A program made the position numbers and the translations under genes. Positions 1 to 7,272 of a stretch of 19,104 nt of DNA are shown here, one piece after another. The DNA is from Bacteroidales bacterium (GTDB taxonomy: Bacteria; Bacteroidota; Bacteroidia; Bacteroidales; JAADJA01): contig JAIOTR010000136.1 of the NCBI GenBank assembly GCA_021106665.1, positions 1-19,104 on the forward strand. The letters run 5' to 3'. Below the pieces are notes generated by a model. The model was not told the DNA's origin. It saw nothing but the letters and a program-made list of their open reading frames with translations, and did no database searches. The number at the start of each line of letters is the position of its first letter. Position 1 is the stretch's first letter.

Positions 1-95
1 AAATTGTATATTATGATGAGATCAAAAATGCAGCAGATGGAAATAGCCATGTCAATTATACTGTTACCGGATTTTTAGAAAAAACTGAATACTAA
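1..95 (+). CDS. C-terminal end of an unidentified protein (partial)
   Basis: An open frame enters from the left edge and ends in TAA at 93-95. It encodes about 30 residues, closing with VNYTVTGFLEKTEY. A second frame is open to base 78, but this one is chosen because its composition is more protein-like (D, E, N and Y mixed with hydrophobics) and it stops just before the next gene. The family is not recognisable from so short a tail. It lies 23 bp upstream of pgk on the same strand, so the two may be co-transcribed; no promoter match is visible in the gap. Confidence 0.5.
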   Translation, partial: IVYYDEIKNAADGNSHVNYTVTGFLEKTEY

Positions 96-118
96 CCTGG
101 GAATAATTTTAAAAACAG

Positions 119-1309
119 ATGAAAATAATTGAAAATTTTGATTTTAAAAATAAAAAAGTATTAATCAGAGTTGATTTTAATATACCCCTAAACTCCAAAT
201 GTAATATTACGGATACAACCCGCATCGATGCAGCAATTAAAACAATCAATAAAATATTGTCAGGTGGAGGTTCAGTAATTTTAATGTCACATTTGGGTAG
301 GCCAAAAGAAGGACCTGAGGAGAAATTTTCACTTAAACATGTTATTCCATATCTTTCTGAGCAACTAAATTTGACTGTTAAGTTTGCGGATGATTGCATT
401 GGTAATTCAGCTAAAGATCTTGCTTCCGGACTGAAACCAGGTGAAGTTCTGCTGCTCGAAAATCTCCGCTTTTACAAAGAGGAAACAAAGGGGGATGAGG
501 CCTTTGCTAAAAAACTAGCCTCCCTGGGGGATGTTTACATGAATGATGCATTTGGTACTGCTCACCGCGCACATGCTTCCACGACCATTATTGCACAATT
601 CTTCCCAAAGGATAAACTTTTTGGTTATATCATGGATAACGAAATAAAAAGCATTGATAAAGTTCTTCATGAAGCACAAAGACCATTTACCGCTATTTTG
701 GGTGGTGCAAAAGTTTCGGGTAAAATCGAAATTATTAATAATCTGTTAAGTAAGGTTGATAACCTGATTGTAGGTGGTGGAATGATGTTTACATTTATCC
801 ATGCATTGGGCGGAAGTGTTGGAAAATCATTGATTGAAGATGAACTTTTTGAGTTGGCGCTACATATTGTTGAGGGAGCGAAAGAAATGGGTGTAAATCT
901 GTATCTTCCGGTGGACACCATTATTGCAGATCAATTTGACAACAATGCCAAAAGGAAAATATCGGATGTTAAAACTATTCCTGAAGGCTGGATGGGACTT
1001 GATATAGGGCCGGATTCGATTAGTAAATTCACAGAGATCATTGAAAATTCTTCGACTATTCTTTGGAATGGCCCAATGGGTGTTTTTGAATTTGAAAATT
1101 TTTCAGAAGGAACCAAATCTATTGCGATGGCCGTTGCCAAAGCAACAGAAAAAGGAGCATTTTCCTTAATTGGCGGAGGTGATTCAGTAGCTGCTATTAA
1201 TAAATATAACTTAAAAGACAAAGTAAGTTATGTCTCAACAGGCGGTGGCGCTATGCTGGAATACATTGAAGGAAAAGAGTTGCCCGGCGTGAAAGCAATA
1301 AAGGGATAA
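119..1309 (+). CDS. pgk: Phosphoglycerate kinase
   Basis: This cytoplasmic glycolytic enzyme transfers phosphate between 1,3-bisphosphoglycerate and ADP, giving 3-phosphoglycerate and ATP. The 396-residue length is normal for bacterial PGK. Family motifs appear in order: RVDFNIPL near residue 17, the substrate-binding SHLGRPK near residue 58, LLENLRFYKEE near 111, NDAFGTAHRAHAST near 142, AILGGAKVSGKI near 193, IVGGGMMFTF near 217, WNGPMGVFE near 315, and the nucleotide-loop IGGGDSVAA and STGGGAMLEY near the C-terminus. The ATG at 119 gives the usual N-terminus (MKIIENFDFKNKKVLIRVDFN). The gene is complete and unremarkable. It ends one base before the convergent cvpA stop codon, so the two transcripts must overlap or terminate inside each other. 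Confidence 0.98.
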   Translation: MKIIENFDFKNKKVLIRVDFNIPLNSKCNITDTTRIDAAIKTINKILSGGGSVILMSHLGRPKEGPEEKFSLKHVIPYLSEQLNLTVKFADDCIGNSAKDLASGLKPGEVLLLENLRFYKEETKGDEAFAKKLASLGDVYMNDAFGTAHRAHASTTIIAQFFPKDKLFGYIMDNEIKSIDKVLHEAQRPFTAILGGAKVSGKIEIINNLLSKVDNLIVGGGMMFTFIHALGGSVGKSLIEDELFELALHIVEGAKEMGVNLYLPVDTIIADQFDNNAKRKISDVKTIPEGWMGLDIGPDSISKFTEIIENSSTILWNGPMGVFEFENFSEGTKSIAMAVAKATEKGAFSLIGGGDSVAAINKYNLKDKVSYVSTGGGAMLEYIEGKELPGVKAIKG

Positions 1310-1310
1310 C

Positions 1311-1838
1311 TTAAATCGTAATACTTTCTACTTCTTCCTTAAGTTCTTCTATTTTTTCATTATCTAAGTCTTTCAGGCTTTGCCATAGTAGTGGGGCAAT
1401 TCCGGCAATAGGAGCATAAAGAAATGAGTTTTCCTTTTTTTCTTTTGAAATAAATTTATCATTGAAATTATTAATGATCAAAAGAACAATGCTAATAAGA
1501 ACAGCAGCCTTTAATATTCCAAAAAATCCTCCAGCCATTTTATTTACAAAGCCAAGAGCAACCATGTTTATGATTTTTTCTAATATTTTACCCAGAAAAT
1601 ATACAACAATCACAACAAGTACAAAGGTTACGATAAAGGCAATGATGGGAACATATTCGGTTTCCATATCAAGGTTGTTCGTCAGGAAATTTTCAGCGTA
1701 GTATGAAAAATACAAAGCAGCATAAATACCCAGAATCAAAGCCAATAAGGAGGCTAACTCAATAATAAACCCACGTTTAAATCCGTGGTACGCAAGCCAG
1801 ATGATGGGAATAATAAATATTATGTCGAGGAAATTCAT
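1311..1838 (-). CDS. CvpA family inner-membrane protein
   Basis: The 175-residue protein has about four hydrophobic helices (roughly residues 4-22, 27-47, 62-87 and 104-124) and a short charged tail. The N-terminus MNFLDIIFIIPIIWLAYHGF and the following KRGFIIELASLLALILGIYA match the CvpA family, named for E. coli CvpA (colicin V production). CvpA proteins are widespread and linked to envelope stress tolerance; the biochemical role is unknown. It follows mlaE and mlaF on the same strand after a 116-bp gap that contains an inverted repeat, so it may be the third gene of that unit or have its own promoter. Family assignment is firm; function is not. Confidence 0.87.
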   Translation of the reverse strand: MNFLDIIFIIPIIWLAYHGFKRGFIIELASLLALILGIYAALYFSYYAENFLTNNLDMETEYVPIIAFIVTFVLVVIVVYFLGKILEKIINMVALGFVNKMAGGFFGILKAAVLISIVLLIINNFNDKFISKEKKENSFLYAPIAGIAPLLWQSLKDLDNEKIEELKEEVESITI

Positions 1839-1885
1839 AATTTAAAAAGTTAAAAGGCAAAAGTTAGGAGGCCTGATTTGGTAAA

Positions 1886-1921
1886 GTTTTCGGATAGGGT
1901 TCTTAACCTTTATCCAAAAAC
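1886..1921. repeat. Imperfect inverted repeat between mlaF and cvpA
   Basis: Three nested arm pairs can be read: GTTTT (1886-1890) with AAAAC (1917-1921), GGATA (1892-1896) with TATCC (1911-1915), and GGTT (1898-1901) with AACC (1905-1908), around a CTT loop. The T run lies 5' of the stem and the A run 3' on both strands, which is the reverse of an intrinsic terminator. It could be an RNA hairpin in the mlaF-cvpA intercistronic region or a protein-binding site. Only the symmetry is observed; the role is unknown. Confidence 0.45.
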
Positions 1922-1954
1922 TATACCGGCTTCATCACCCTTGCCCTACTACCA

Positions 1955-2698
1955 TTATTTCAGCCTTTTCGTTAATTCTGTTGCAAAAACGAAGTCGTTC
2001 AGCTCTTTATTATCTGTATTAAGAATATGTTCTTTATCTCCTTCCCACCATAGCTCCCCTTTATAAATAAATGAAATGGTGTCGCCAATTTTAATCACAG
2101 AATTCATATCATGGGTATTAACAACTGTTGTCATCTGAAATTCTTCAGTGAGCCTTTGAATCAAATCATCAATAACACCTGCCGTATGTGGATCCAGACC
2201 GGAATTGGGCTCATCGCAGAATAAATATTTTGGGTTCATAGATATTGCCCTTGCAATGGCAACACGTTTAGTCATTCCTCCACTCAATTCAGATGGAAAA
2301 AGTCTATTTGCGTTTTCTAAATTCACCCAATTCAGACAAAAATTAACCCTTTCTTTTTTTTCTTCCATCAACTGATTAGTATACATCGTAAGAGGGAACA
2401 TCACATTTTCCTCCACAGTTAAAGAATCGAATAGCGCCCCACCCTGAAATAGCATTCCCAACTCCTTTCTTACGTTTTTGCGTTCCTTAAACGACATTTT
2501 AGAAAAATCCCTTTCATCAAAAAAAATATCTCCTTCGTCCACTTCATGTAATCCTATCAGGCATTTCATTAATACCGTTTTTCCTGAACCGCTTTGCCCA
2601 ATGATAAGGTTTGTTTTTCCTTTCTCAAATTTTACAGATATATCTTTCAATACCTGATTTTCCCCAAATGATTTTGATATGTTTTTAGCTTCAATCAT
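1955..2698 (-). CDS. mlaF: MlaF-type ABC transporter ATPase (lipid/organic-solvent transport)
   Basis: The 247-residue protein is the cytoplasmic nucleotide-binding subunit of a MlaFEDB-type importer or exporter that moves phospholipids between the membranes. All ABC signatures are present: Walker A GQSGSGKT (34-41), Q-loop glutamine at 85, signature LSGGM (138-142), Walker B YLFCDEP (158-164) and the switch histidine in THDM (196). The region after the Q-loop (GGALFDSLTVEENVMFPL) and the signature variant LSGGMTKRVAIARA are typical of the MlaF/Ttg2A subfamily. Its ATG overlaps the stop of the upstream permease gene (ATGA at 2695-2698), indicating translational coupling of ATPase and permease. 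No MCE-domain (MlaD) gene is visible next to it. Confidence 0.93.
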   Translation of the reverse strand: MIEAKNISKSFGENQVLKDISVKFEKGKTNLIIGQSGSGKTVLMKCLIGLHEVDEGDIFFDERDFSKMSFKERKNVRKELGMLFQGGALFDSLTVEENVMFPLTMYTNQLMEEKKERVNFCLNWVNLENANRLFPSELSGGMTKRVAIARAISMNPKYLFCDEPNSGLDPHTAGVIDDLIQRLTEEFQMTTVVNTHDMNSVIKIGDTISFIYKGELWWEGDKEHILNTDNKELNDFVFATELTKRLK

Positions 2699-3429
2699 GA
2701 AAGGAGTAATTGGGTAAGAATTAAATTAAACAGAATAATCATGATGCTGCTCCAAACAACAGCGCGGGTGCTGGCAGCGCCCACTTCAATTGCCCCACCT
2801 TTAACGGAATAGCCTTCAAAACCTGAAATAGAAGTAATAAGAAGCGCAAATACTATTGTTTTAATTATTGCATAAGTGATGGTATAACTATCGAAAGCTA
2901 TTCTGATTCCTTCAACGTAATCCTGGGTTGTAAATAAATTAGTAAAAATAGCTACAAAATATCCTCCCATTAATCCAAAACCCATACTGATAATGATCAA
3001 AACCGGATTAATGACCATGGCTGCTATTACCTTCGGAAAAATTAGATAATTAGAAGAGTTAATACCCATGATCTCCAATGCATCAATCTGTTCTGTAACC
3101 CGCATCGTTCCAATTTCTGAAGCAATCCTCGATCCTACCTTTCCGGCTAAAATCAGACTAATGATGGTGGGTGCAAATTCAAGGATAACCGATTGCCTTA
3201 CCGTAAAGCCAACAAGAGTTAATGAAAGTAAAGGGCTGTCAATATTATAAGCTGTTTGAATAGCAACAACGGCACCCATAAAAACGGAAATAATAGCAAC
3301 AATACCCAGTGATTCAATCCCCAGATTATATATTTCAACAAGAAACTGTTTTCTGAAAACCTTCATTTTGTCAGGCCTGCGGAAAACTTTCAACATAAGT
3401 AATATATAAGCACCAAAGCGGCTAACCAT
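2695..3429 (-). CDS. mlaE: MlaE-type ABC transporter permease
   Basis: The 244-residue integral membrane subunit pairs with the downstream ATPase in lipid transport across the envelope. It has an N-terminal amphipathic segment and about five hydrophobic segments. The MlaE/Ttg2B hallmarks are clear: IISVFMGAVVAIQTAY near residue 43, and the conserved cytoplasmic stretch with EFAPTIISLILAGKVGSR followed by ASEIGTMRVTEQIDALEIMG around residues 84-122. The ATG at 3429 gives a family-typical length. It is the first gene of the - strand unit that continues with mlaF by a 4-bp overlap. No good -7 promoter match is seen in the 89 bp to the divergent lipoprotein gene. The MCE-domain partner must be elsewhere, as is common in Bacteroidota. 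Confidence 0.93.
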   Translation of the reverse strand: MVSRFGAYILLMLKVFRRPDKMKVFRKQFLVEIYNLGIESLGIVAIISVFMGAVVAIQTAYNIDSPLLSLTLVGFTVRQSVILEFAPTIISLILAGKVGSRIASEIGTMRVTEQIDALEIMGINSSNYLIFPKVIAAMVINPVLIIISMGFGLMGGYFVAIFTNLFTTQDYVEGIRIAFDSYTITYAIIKTIVFALLITSISGFEGYSVKGGAIEVGAASTRAVVWSSIMIILFNLILTQLLLS

Positions 3430-3489
3430 ATTTATCTGTTAATGTATCTGCTAAATTAATGATAAAAAAATTATCTCATGCAATTTTAA

Positions 3490-3497
3490 TATTTTTG
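3490..3497 (+). promoter_or_regulatory. Bacteroidota -7 box for the small lipoprotein gene
   Basis: TATTTTTG matches the Bacteroidota primary sigma factor -7 consensus TAnnTTTG exactly. A transcript would start around 3502-3506, leaving a short leader of about 15 bases before the ATG at 3519. No clear TTTG -33 element is present. The position argues against the alternative upstream ATG at 3459 being the start codon. Confidence 0.5.
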
Positions 3498-3518
3498 GCC
3501 GTTATTAAAAATAAAAAT

Positions 3519-3659
3519 ATGATTATTAAAAAAATATTCGGCCTGATTTTGATTACTATCTGCTCTTTAATAATTTTAGGATCTTGCTCCTCTTCAAAAA
3601 AATTAGAGAAAAAATGTCGTGATTGCCCTGAATTCAGCTATTACGATGAAAACATATAA
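3519..3659 (+). CDS. Small lipoprotein, 46 residues
   Basis: The product has a lysine-rich N-terminus, a hydrophobic helix (about residues 6-20) and a lipobox LGSC with the lipidated cysteine at residue 23. That leaves a mature peptide of only 24 residues, beginning CSSSKK and containing CRDCPEF. It should be a lipid-anchored envelope peptide exported by Sec and processed by signal peptidase II. I chose the ATG at 3519 rather than the in-frame ATG at 3459 because it puts a normal n-region directly before the hydrophobic core and lies just after a -7 box. The 3' end overlaps the SprT-like gene by 14 bases in another frame. Similar tiny lipoproteins with a cysteine/CP tail occur in Bacteroidota as far as I recall; no function is assigned. 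Confidence 0.65.
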   Translation: MIIKKIFGLILITICSLIILGSCSSSKKLEKKCRDCPEFSYYDENI

Positions 3660-4257
3660 GGAAATTCTTACCGATTATATTCCTGATAATGCTGTACCGG
3701 TAATTATGAACTGGTTTGAAAATTCAAATTTTCAACTTAAAATAACCAGGAGTCGAACAACAAAGCTCGGTGATTACAGGCCTCCCCTAAAGCATAACTT
3801 CCACAAAATTTCAATAAACCATGATTTGAATAAATACAATTTTCTTATCACATTAATCCATGAATATGCCCACTTAAAAATATGGGAGCAATACAAACAT
3901 AGGGTTAAACCACATGGAAAAGAATGGAAAGATCAATATCGGGAACTTTTGCAAATTTTTTTGAATACAAAAATCTTTCCTGAAGATATCCTAAACGTTC
4001 TTTACAAATTCATTGAAAATCCAACTTCAACCTCTATTAATACCGAATTAATAAAAATACTCCGCTCCTATGATAAGTCAAAAAACTATCTGACCCTTGA
4101 AGATCTACCAGACAAAAGCCTGTTTAAAATTCATAATGGATTAGTTTTCGAAAAGCTTGAAAAACTTCGTAAAAGGTATAAATGTAAAAGATTGGATAAT
4201 ATGCGGATTTATTTAGTGGGTCCACTGGTTGAAGTAACTCTGGTACAAAAATATTAA
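3646..4257 (+). CDS. SprT-like zinc metallopeptidase-fold protein
   Basis: The 203-residue protein has a SprT-like domain. The zinc motif HEYAH is at residues 72-76, with a probable third histidine ligand in KPHGKEW (H90). It opens with YIPDNAVPVIMNWFENSNFQ and ends with LRKRYKCKRL, as in the short SprT-like proteins common in Bacteroidota. SprT and Spartan relatives are proteases linked to DNA-protein crosslinks in eukaryotes; the bacterial role is not established. I start at the ATG at 3646 (MKTYKEIL), which fits the family N-terminus. An ATG at 3619 would add nine residues and deepen the overlap with the lipoprotein gene from 14 to 41 bases. The 14-base overlap suggests coupled translation. 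It is convergent with the MORN-repeat gene, with a 13-bp gap. Confidence 0.88.
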   Translation: MKTYKEILTDYIPDNAVPVIMNWFENSNFQLKITRSRTTKLGDYRPPLKHNFHKISINHDLNKYNFLITLIHEYAHLKIWEQYKHRVKPHGKEWKDQYRELLQIFLNTKIFPEDILNVLYKFIENPTSTSINTELIKILRSYDKSKNYLTLEDLPDKSLFKIHNGLVFEKLEKLRKRYKCKRLDNMRIYLVGPLVEVTLVQKY

Positions 4258-4270
4258 AAGTTTAGAACAG

Positions 4271-5806
4271 TTACTGCCCGCCAGTAGCAGCTTCATCATA
4301 AATTCGGATACGGACTCCATCATATTTTTTCTCAACTCCATTTTCATAAATAATACTGATGAAAGGGGTTCCATCATAATTATATTTTATCCATTCCCCA
4401 TCCTTTAACCCCATGATATATTCCCCTTCTGTTTTTTTATTACCGTTTGGCCAGAACCATATTTGTCGTCCATTCGGATTATCTTCAATAAATTTCCCCT
4501 CGAAGCTTAATATACCATCACTGTAATAATTTTTCCATTTTCCGTGTCTCATACCATTCAGGTATTCACCTTCCGATTTATGATCCCCGTAATTGAAAAT
4601 CCATTTTCCTTCACGATAATCCTCTATATATTCTCCTTCTGCTATAACAACACCAAATTCATCATATTCAATGCTATAACCATCGGTCATTCCATTAAAG
4701 TAACTTTCCTGCCTCAATAAGTCACCGGTTGTAAAATACCAGATCCACTCCCCATCTTCTTTTCCATCTTTATTATAAGAGCCGATTTGTTCCAACTCGC
4801 CATTTGGATGATAAAACTTCCATTCTCCAATACGTTTTCCTTCATCATAAATACCTTCAGATTTTAAAGCGCCATTGGTATAATATTCATTCCAGGGGCC
4901 ATCTTTTATTCCGGCATCATCAATAATACCTTCACCAACCACATCGCCATTACTAAATACATAACCGGCTACAATATCTCCTTCTGGGGAATATTCCCTT
5001 CTTACTCCTTCCGGTATATCATCTTTATAACTGGCTACGATCTTCTTTTTTCCATTTGGATAATATTCTGTCTTTATATCCAGCTTTGTTAATTCAGCAA
5101 CATCTTCCTGTAAAATACCATCAATATATTTTGATGTAGTTAGTAAATTGCCATCCCTTGAAAACTCTTTAAAATATCCATGCTTTAAATCATTTTTATA
5201 TTCACCCACTAACCTGATCGTACCAACATCTTCATAAAAATAATTCCATTTTCCTTGCTTCATGCCAGCTTTATCAATCTTATTGATGTATTCAATATCA
5301 GTTATAAATCCCTTTTTATAATAAGTTAGTTTTATTATCCTTCCGTCACTTTTGGTATATTCTTTTCCAATACCCTCTTCCAATCCATCAATAAAATTAA
5401 TTTTTTTCCATAGTTTTTTATCGGGATAATAGTAATAAGTAAATCCCTGTTTTATATCATCGGTAAAGTTTTCCTCTATTATTTCTTCTTCATGGTATGT
5501 TCTTCTGATTCCATTTTTTTTATCATTCAAATAAGCAATTTGCATGGCAACTTTACCTGTGTCGTTATAAAATGTCCAAATGCTATCTAATTTAAAATCC
5601 TTGCGATTACCTTCCGATTTTATAGTACCATCTTCATAATAGGTTTTCCAATATCCATCTGGTTCACCATTTCTCATATAACCCTCGCTCGATACCTGGC
5701 CATTTTCGTAATAAAACCTGTTAAATCCATTTGGATCTATATCATCCTGAGCTGATAATACTATTGAAATGATACAAAAAAGAAATATTAAAAATTTAAT
5801 TTTCAT
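4271..5806 (-). CDS. Secreted MORN-repeat (YwqK-like) protein
   Basis: The 511-residue protein has a cleavable signal peptide (MKIKFLIFLFCIISIVLSAQ, likely cut after A19) followed by about 17-18 tandem repeats of 22-25 residues. The recurring pattern is G-x-W-x-x-Y-Y-x-(D/N)-G-x-(L/I)-x-x-E-G-x-Y, the MORN_2 type. Some units are degenerate in the first half (around residues 90-190), while those from about residue 290 to 490 are the most regular. Databases often call such proteins YwqK-family antitoxins, but nothing here suggests a toxin-antitoxin pair. The structure predicts an elongated beta-repeat surface or periplasmic protein. Its ATG overlaps the nadA stop codon by one base (TAATG), so it is translationally coupled to nadA. 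The function is unknown. Confidence 0.88.
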   Translation of the reverse strand: MKIKFLIFLFCIISIVLSAQDDIDPNGFNRFYYENGQVSSEGYMRNGEPDGYWKTYYEDGTIKSEGNRKDFKLDSIWTFYNDTGKVAMQIAYLNDKKNGIRRTYHEEEIIEENFTDDIKQGFTYYYYPDKKLWKKINFIDGLEEGIGKEYTKSDGRIIKLTYYKKGFITDIEYINKIDKAGMKQGKWNYFYEDVGTIRLVGEYKNDLKHGYFKEFSRDGNLLTTSKYIDGILQEDVAELTKLDIKTEYYPNGKKKIVASYKDDIPEGVRREYSPEGDIVAGYVFSNGDVVGEGIIDDAGIKDGPWNEYYTNGALKSEGIYDEGKRIGEWKFYHPNGELEQIGSYNKDGKEDGEWIWYFTTGDLLRQESYFNGMTDGYSIEYDEFGVVIAEGEYIEDYREGKWIFNYGDHKSEGEYLNGMRHGKWKNYYSDGILSFEGKFIEDNPNGRQIWFWPNGNKKTEGEYIMGLKDGEWIKYNYDGTPFISIIYENGVEKKYDGVRIRIYDEAATGGQ

Positions 5807-6780
5807 TACTTTATAAGATTCAAATTTTTAGACATATCCAACATTTTTTTAATCGGAACCTGAGCCTTGGAAATTACTTCATCAGAAAGTAAAATTTCAG
5901 GACTTTCATTTTCCATGCACAAATATAACTTTTCCAAAGTATTTAATTTCATGTATTGACAATCATTACACGAACAAGTTTCATCTGTTGGTACAATTAA
6001 AAATTCTTTCTCTGGTGAATTTTTTCGCATTTGATGCAAAATTCCTGTTTCTGTAGCCACGATATATTTTTTAGAATTATCCTTGCCGGTAAAATTAAGC
6101 ATGGCTGTGGTTGAACCAATATAATCAGCCAATTCCAAAACAGGAGCCTTACATTCTGGGTGAGCGATCAATTTGGCATCAGGATTTTCAACCTTCAGTT
6201 GAATAACAGTTTCAGTTGACAAAACATCATGAACTTCGCAGGTTCCATCCCATAATATCATATTTCTTCCGGTGATGCGGTTAATATAACCTCCCAGGTT
6301 CTTATCAGGAGCAAAAATAATCTTCTTATCTTTTGGAAAAGACTCTACGAGTTGAACAGCATTTCCAGAAGTGCAAATTAAATCCGACAATGTCTTAATA
6401 TCAGCCGTGCAATTGATATAGGAAATTACTATATGCTCAGGATATTTTGCTTTGAATTCAGAAAATTTATCCTTTGGACATGATGCCGCAAGAGAGCAAC
6501 CAGCTTCCAAATCAGGAAGAATGACTTTTGTATCAGAACTTAAAATTTTTGCTGTTTCGGCCATAAAATGAACCCCTGCAAATACAATCATATCCACATT
6601 AGATGCTGCTGCTTTTTGTGCCAGGCCTAAACTGTCACCCACATAGTCCGCTATATCCTGAATTTCGGGTACCTGATAAAAATGTGCTAAAAGAACGGCG
6701 TTTTTTTGCTGCTTCAAATTTAGAATTTTTTCTACTAATTCCATATCAGAAATTCCGGTTACACTTGCTTCTTTTTTCAT
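5806..6780 (-). CDS. nadA: Quinolinate synthase
   Basis: This cytoplasmic [4Fe-4S] enzyme condenses iminoaspartate (from NadB) with dihydroxyacetone phosphate to quinolinate in de novo NAD synthesis. The 324-residue protein has the three-fold NadA architecture. The probable cluster cysteines are C95 (LEAGCSLA), C181 (WDGTCEVHD) and C274 (CSCNDCQYM), spaced as in characterised NadA enzymes. Other conserved stretches are LAHFYQVPEIQDIADYVGDS, FAGVHFMAETAKIL, HPEC and TETGILH. The C-terminal CxCxxC differs slightly from the E. coli CxxCxxC. No nadB or nadC gene is adjacent. It is the first gene of a two-gene unit with the MORN-repeat gene, downstream of a long A+T-rich leader region. Confidence 0.96.
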   Translation of the reverse strand: MKKEASVTGISDMELVEKILNLKQQKNAVLLAHFYQVPEIQDIADYVGDSLGLAQKAAASNVDMIVFAGVHFMAETAKILSSDTKVILPDLEAGCSLAASCPKDKFSEFKAKYPEHIVISYINCTADIKTLSDLICTSGNAVQLVESFPKDKKIIFAPDKNLGGYINRITGRNMILWDGTCEVHDVLSTETVIQLKVENPDAKLIAHPECKAPVLELADYIGSTTAMLNFTGKDNSKKYIVATETGILHQMRKNSPEKEFLIVPTDETCSCNDCQYMKLNTLEKLYLCMENESPEILLSDEVISKAQVPIKKMLDMSKNLNLIK

Positions 6781-7245
6781 TAAAGTATTATTATTATATA
6801 ATTTTAGAAATTTTAATATATATTATTAATATGCTTGTTAATAGTGTTAAAAATAAATTACAGCTACTATTGACTTTTCTATTTTCTATTTATTATTAAC
6901 AATTCATTCACATTATTTAGTATTGCTTTTAAGTAATTTACATAGTTTTTAACTATTGGTCCAAAAATATATAATGTTTAAAAATATAATTTAATTTACC
7001 TTAATTTTCTGTTCATAATCTAAAGATAACCTATGAAAAATATTAATAACTCTTACTTATTTATAACTTTATAATCAAATTGTTAATAACCCAATAACTT
7101 TTAAGAAATTTGTAACAAAATTAACAGATATAAACATTTTAATGTTGACAAAATTAATAATTTGATTTTTAAGCTTATAGTATAAAATGATAATATCATT
7201 TTACTAATAAACCATTAGTTTATAATCATATATAGTTTTAATCAT
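6781..7245. other. A+T-rich divergent intergenic region (nadA / rpiB)
   Basis: This spacer of about 465 bases is strikingly poor in G and C and has no credible gene. It must carry the divergent control regions of nadA (-) and rpiB (+). On the - strand there are three matches to TAnnTTTG: 6962-6969 (TATTTTTG), 7116-7123 and 7149-7156 (both TAATTTTG). The last two lie inside a direct repeat ACAAAATTAA at 7115-7124 and 7148-7157. None has a good -33 partner, and in DNA this A+T-rich such matches arise by chance, so the nadA start site is undetermined. Several TTGTTAATA-like words recur. I see no riboswitch, terminator or small RNA. Confidence 0.6.
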
Positions 7246-7253
7246 TACTTTTG
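7246..7253 (+). promoter_or_regulatory. Bacteroidota -7 box for rpiB
   Basis: TACTTTTG is an exact TAnnTTTG match placed 19 bases before the ATG at 7273. Transcription would begin around 7258-7262, so the in-frame TTG at 7255 would lie at or upstream of the transcript start. This favours ATG 7273 as the rpiB start. No clear -33 TTTG is visible. Confidence 0.6.
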
Positions 7254-7272
7254 TTTGAAACAATTTTTTAAC

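Noticed and set aside
1878..2066. 62-codon open frame on + between cvpA and mlaF
   Set aside because: It overlaps the 3' end of mlaF in antisense, its composition is not protein-like, and it covers the inverted repeat.
3459..3518. Upstream ATG at 3459 extending the small lipoprotein to 66 residues
   Set aside because: The extension places a second hydrophobic stretch and a charged KNKN segment before the signal peptide, and the -7 box at 3490-3497 would lie inside it. The ATG at 3519 gives a clean lipoprotein signal.
4271..6780. Toxin-antitoxin pair suggested by the YwqK-antitoxin label of MORN-repeat proteins
   Set aside because: The partner gene is nadA, the repeat protein has a signal peptide, and no toxin-like gene is adjacent.
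6603..6899. 98-codon open frame on + across the nadA start and the spacer
   Set aside because: Its first part is antisense to nadA codons and the rest is low-complexity A+T-rich translation. No promoter or family resemblance.
6781..7254. Possible replication origin in the A+T-rich spacer
   Set aside because: No convincing cluster of TTATCCACA-like DnaA boxes; only loose TTATTAACA-type words expected from composition, and no dnaA or other origin-linked gene nearby.
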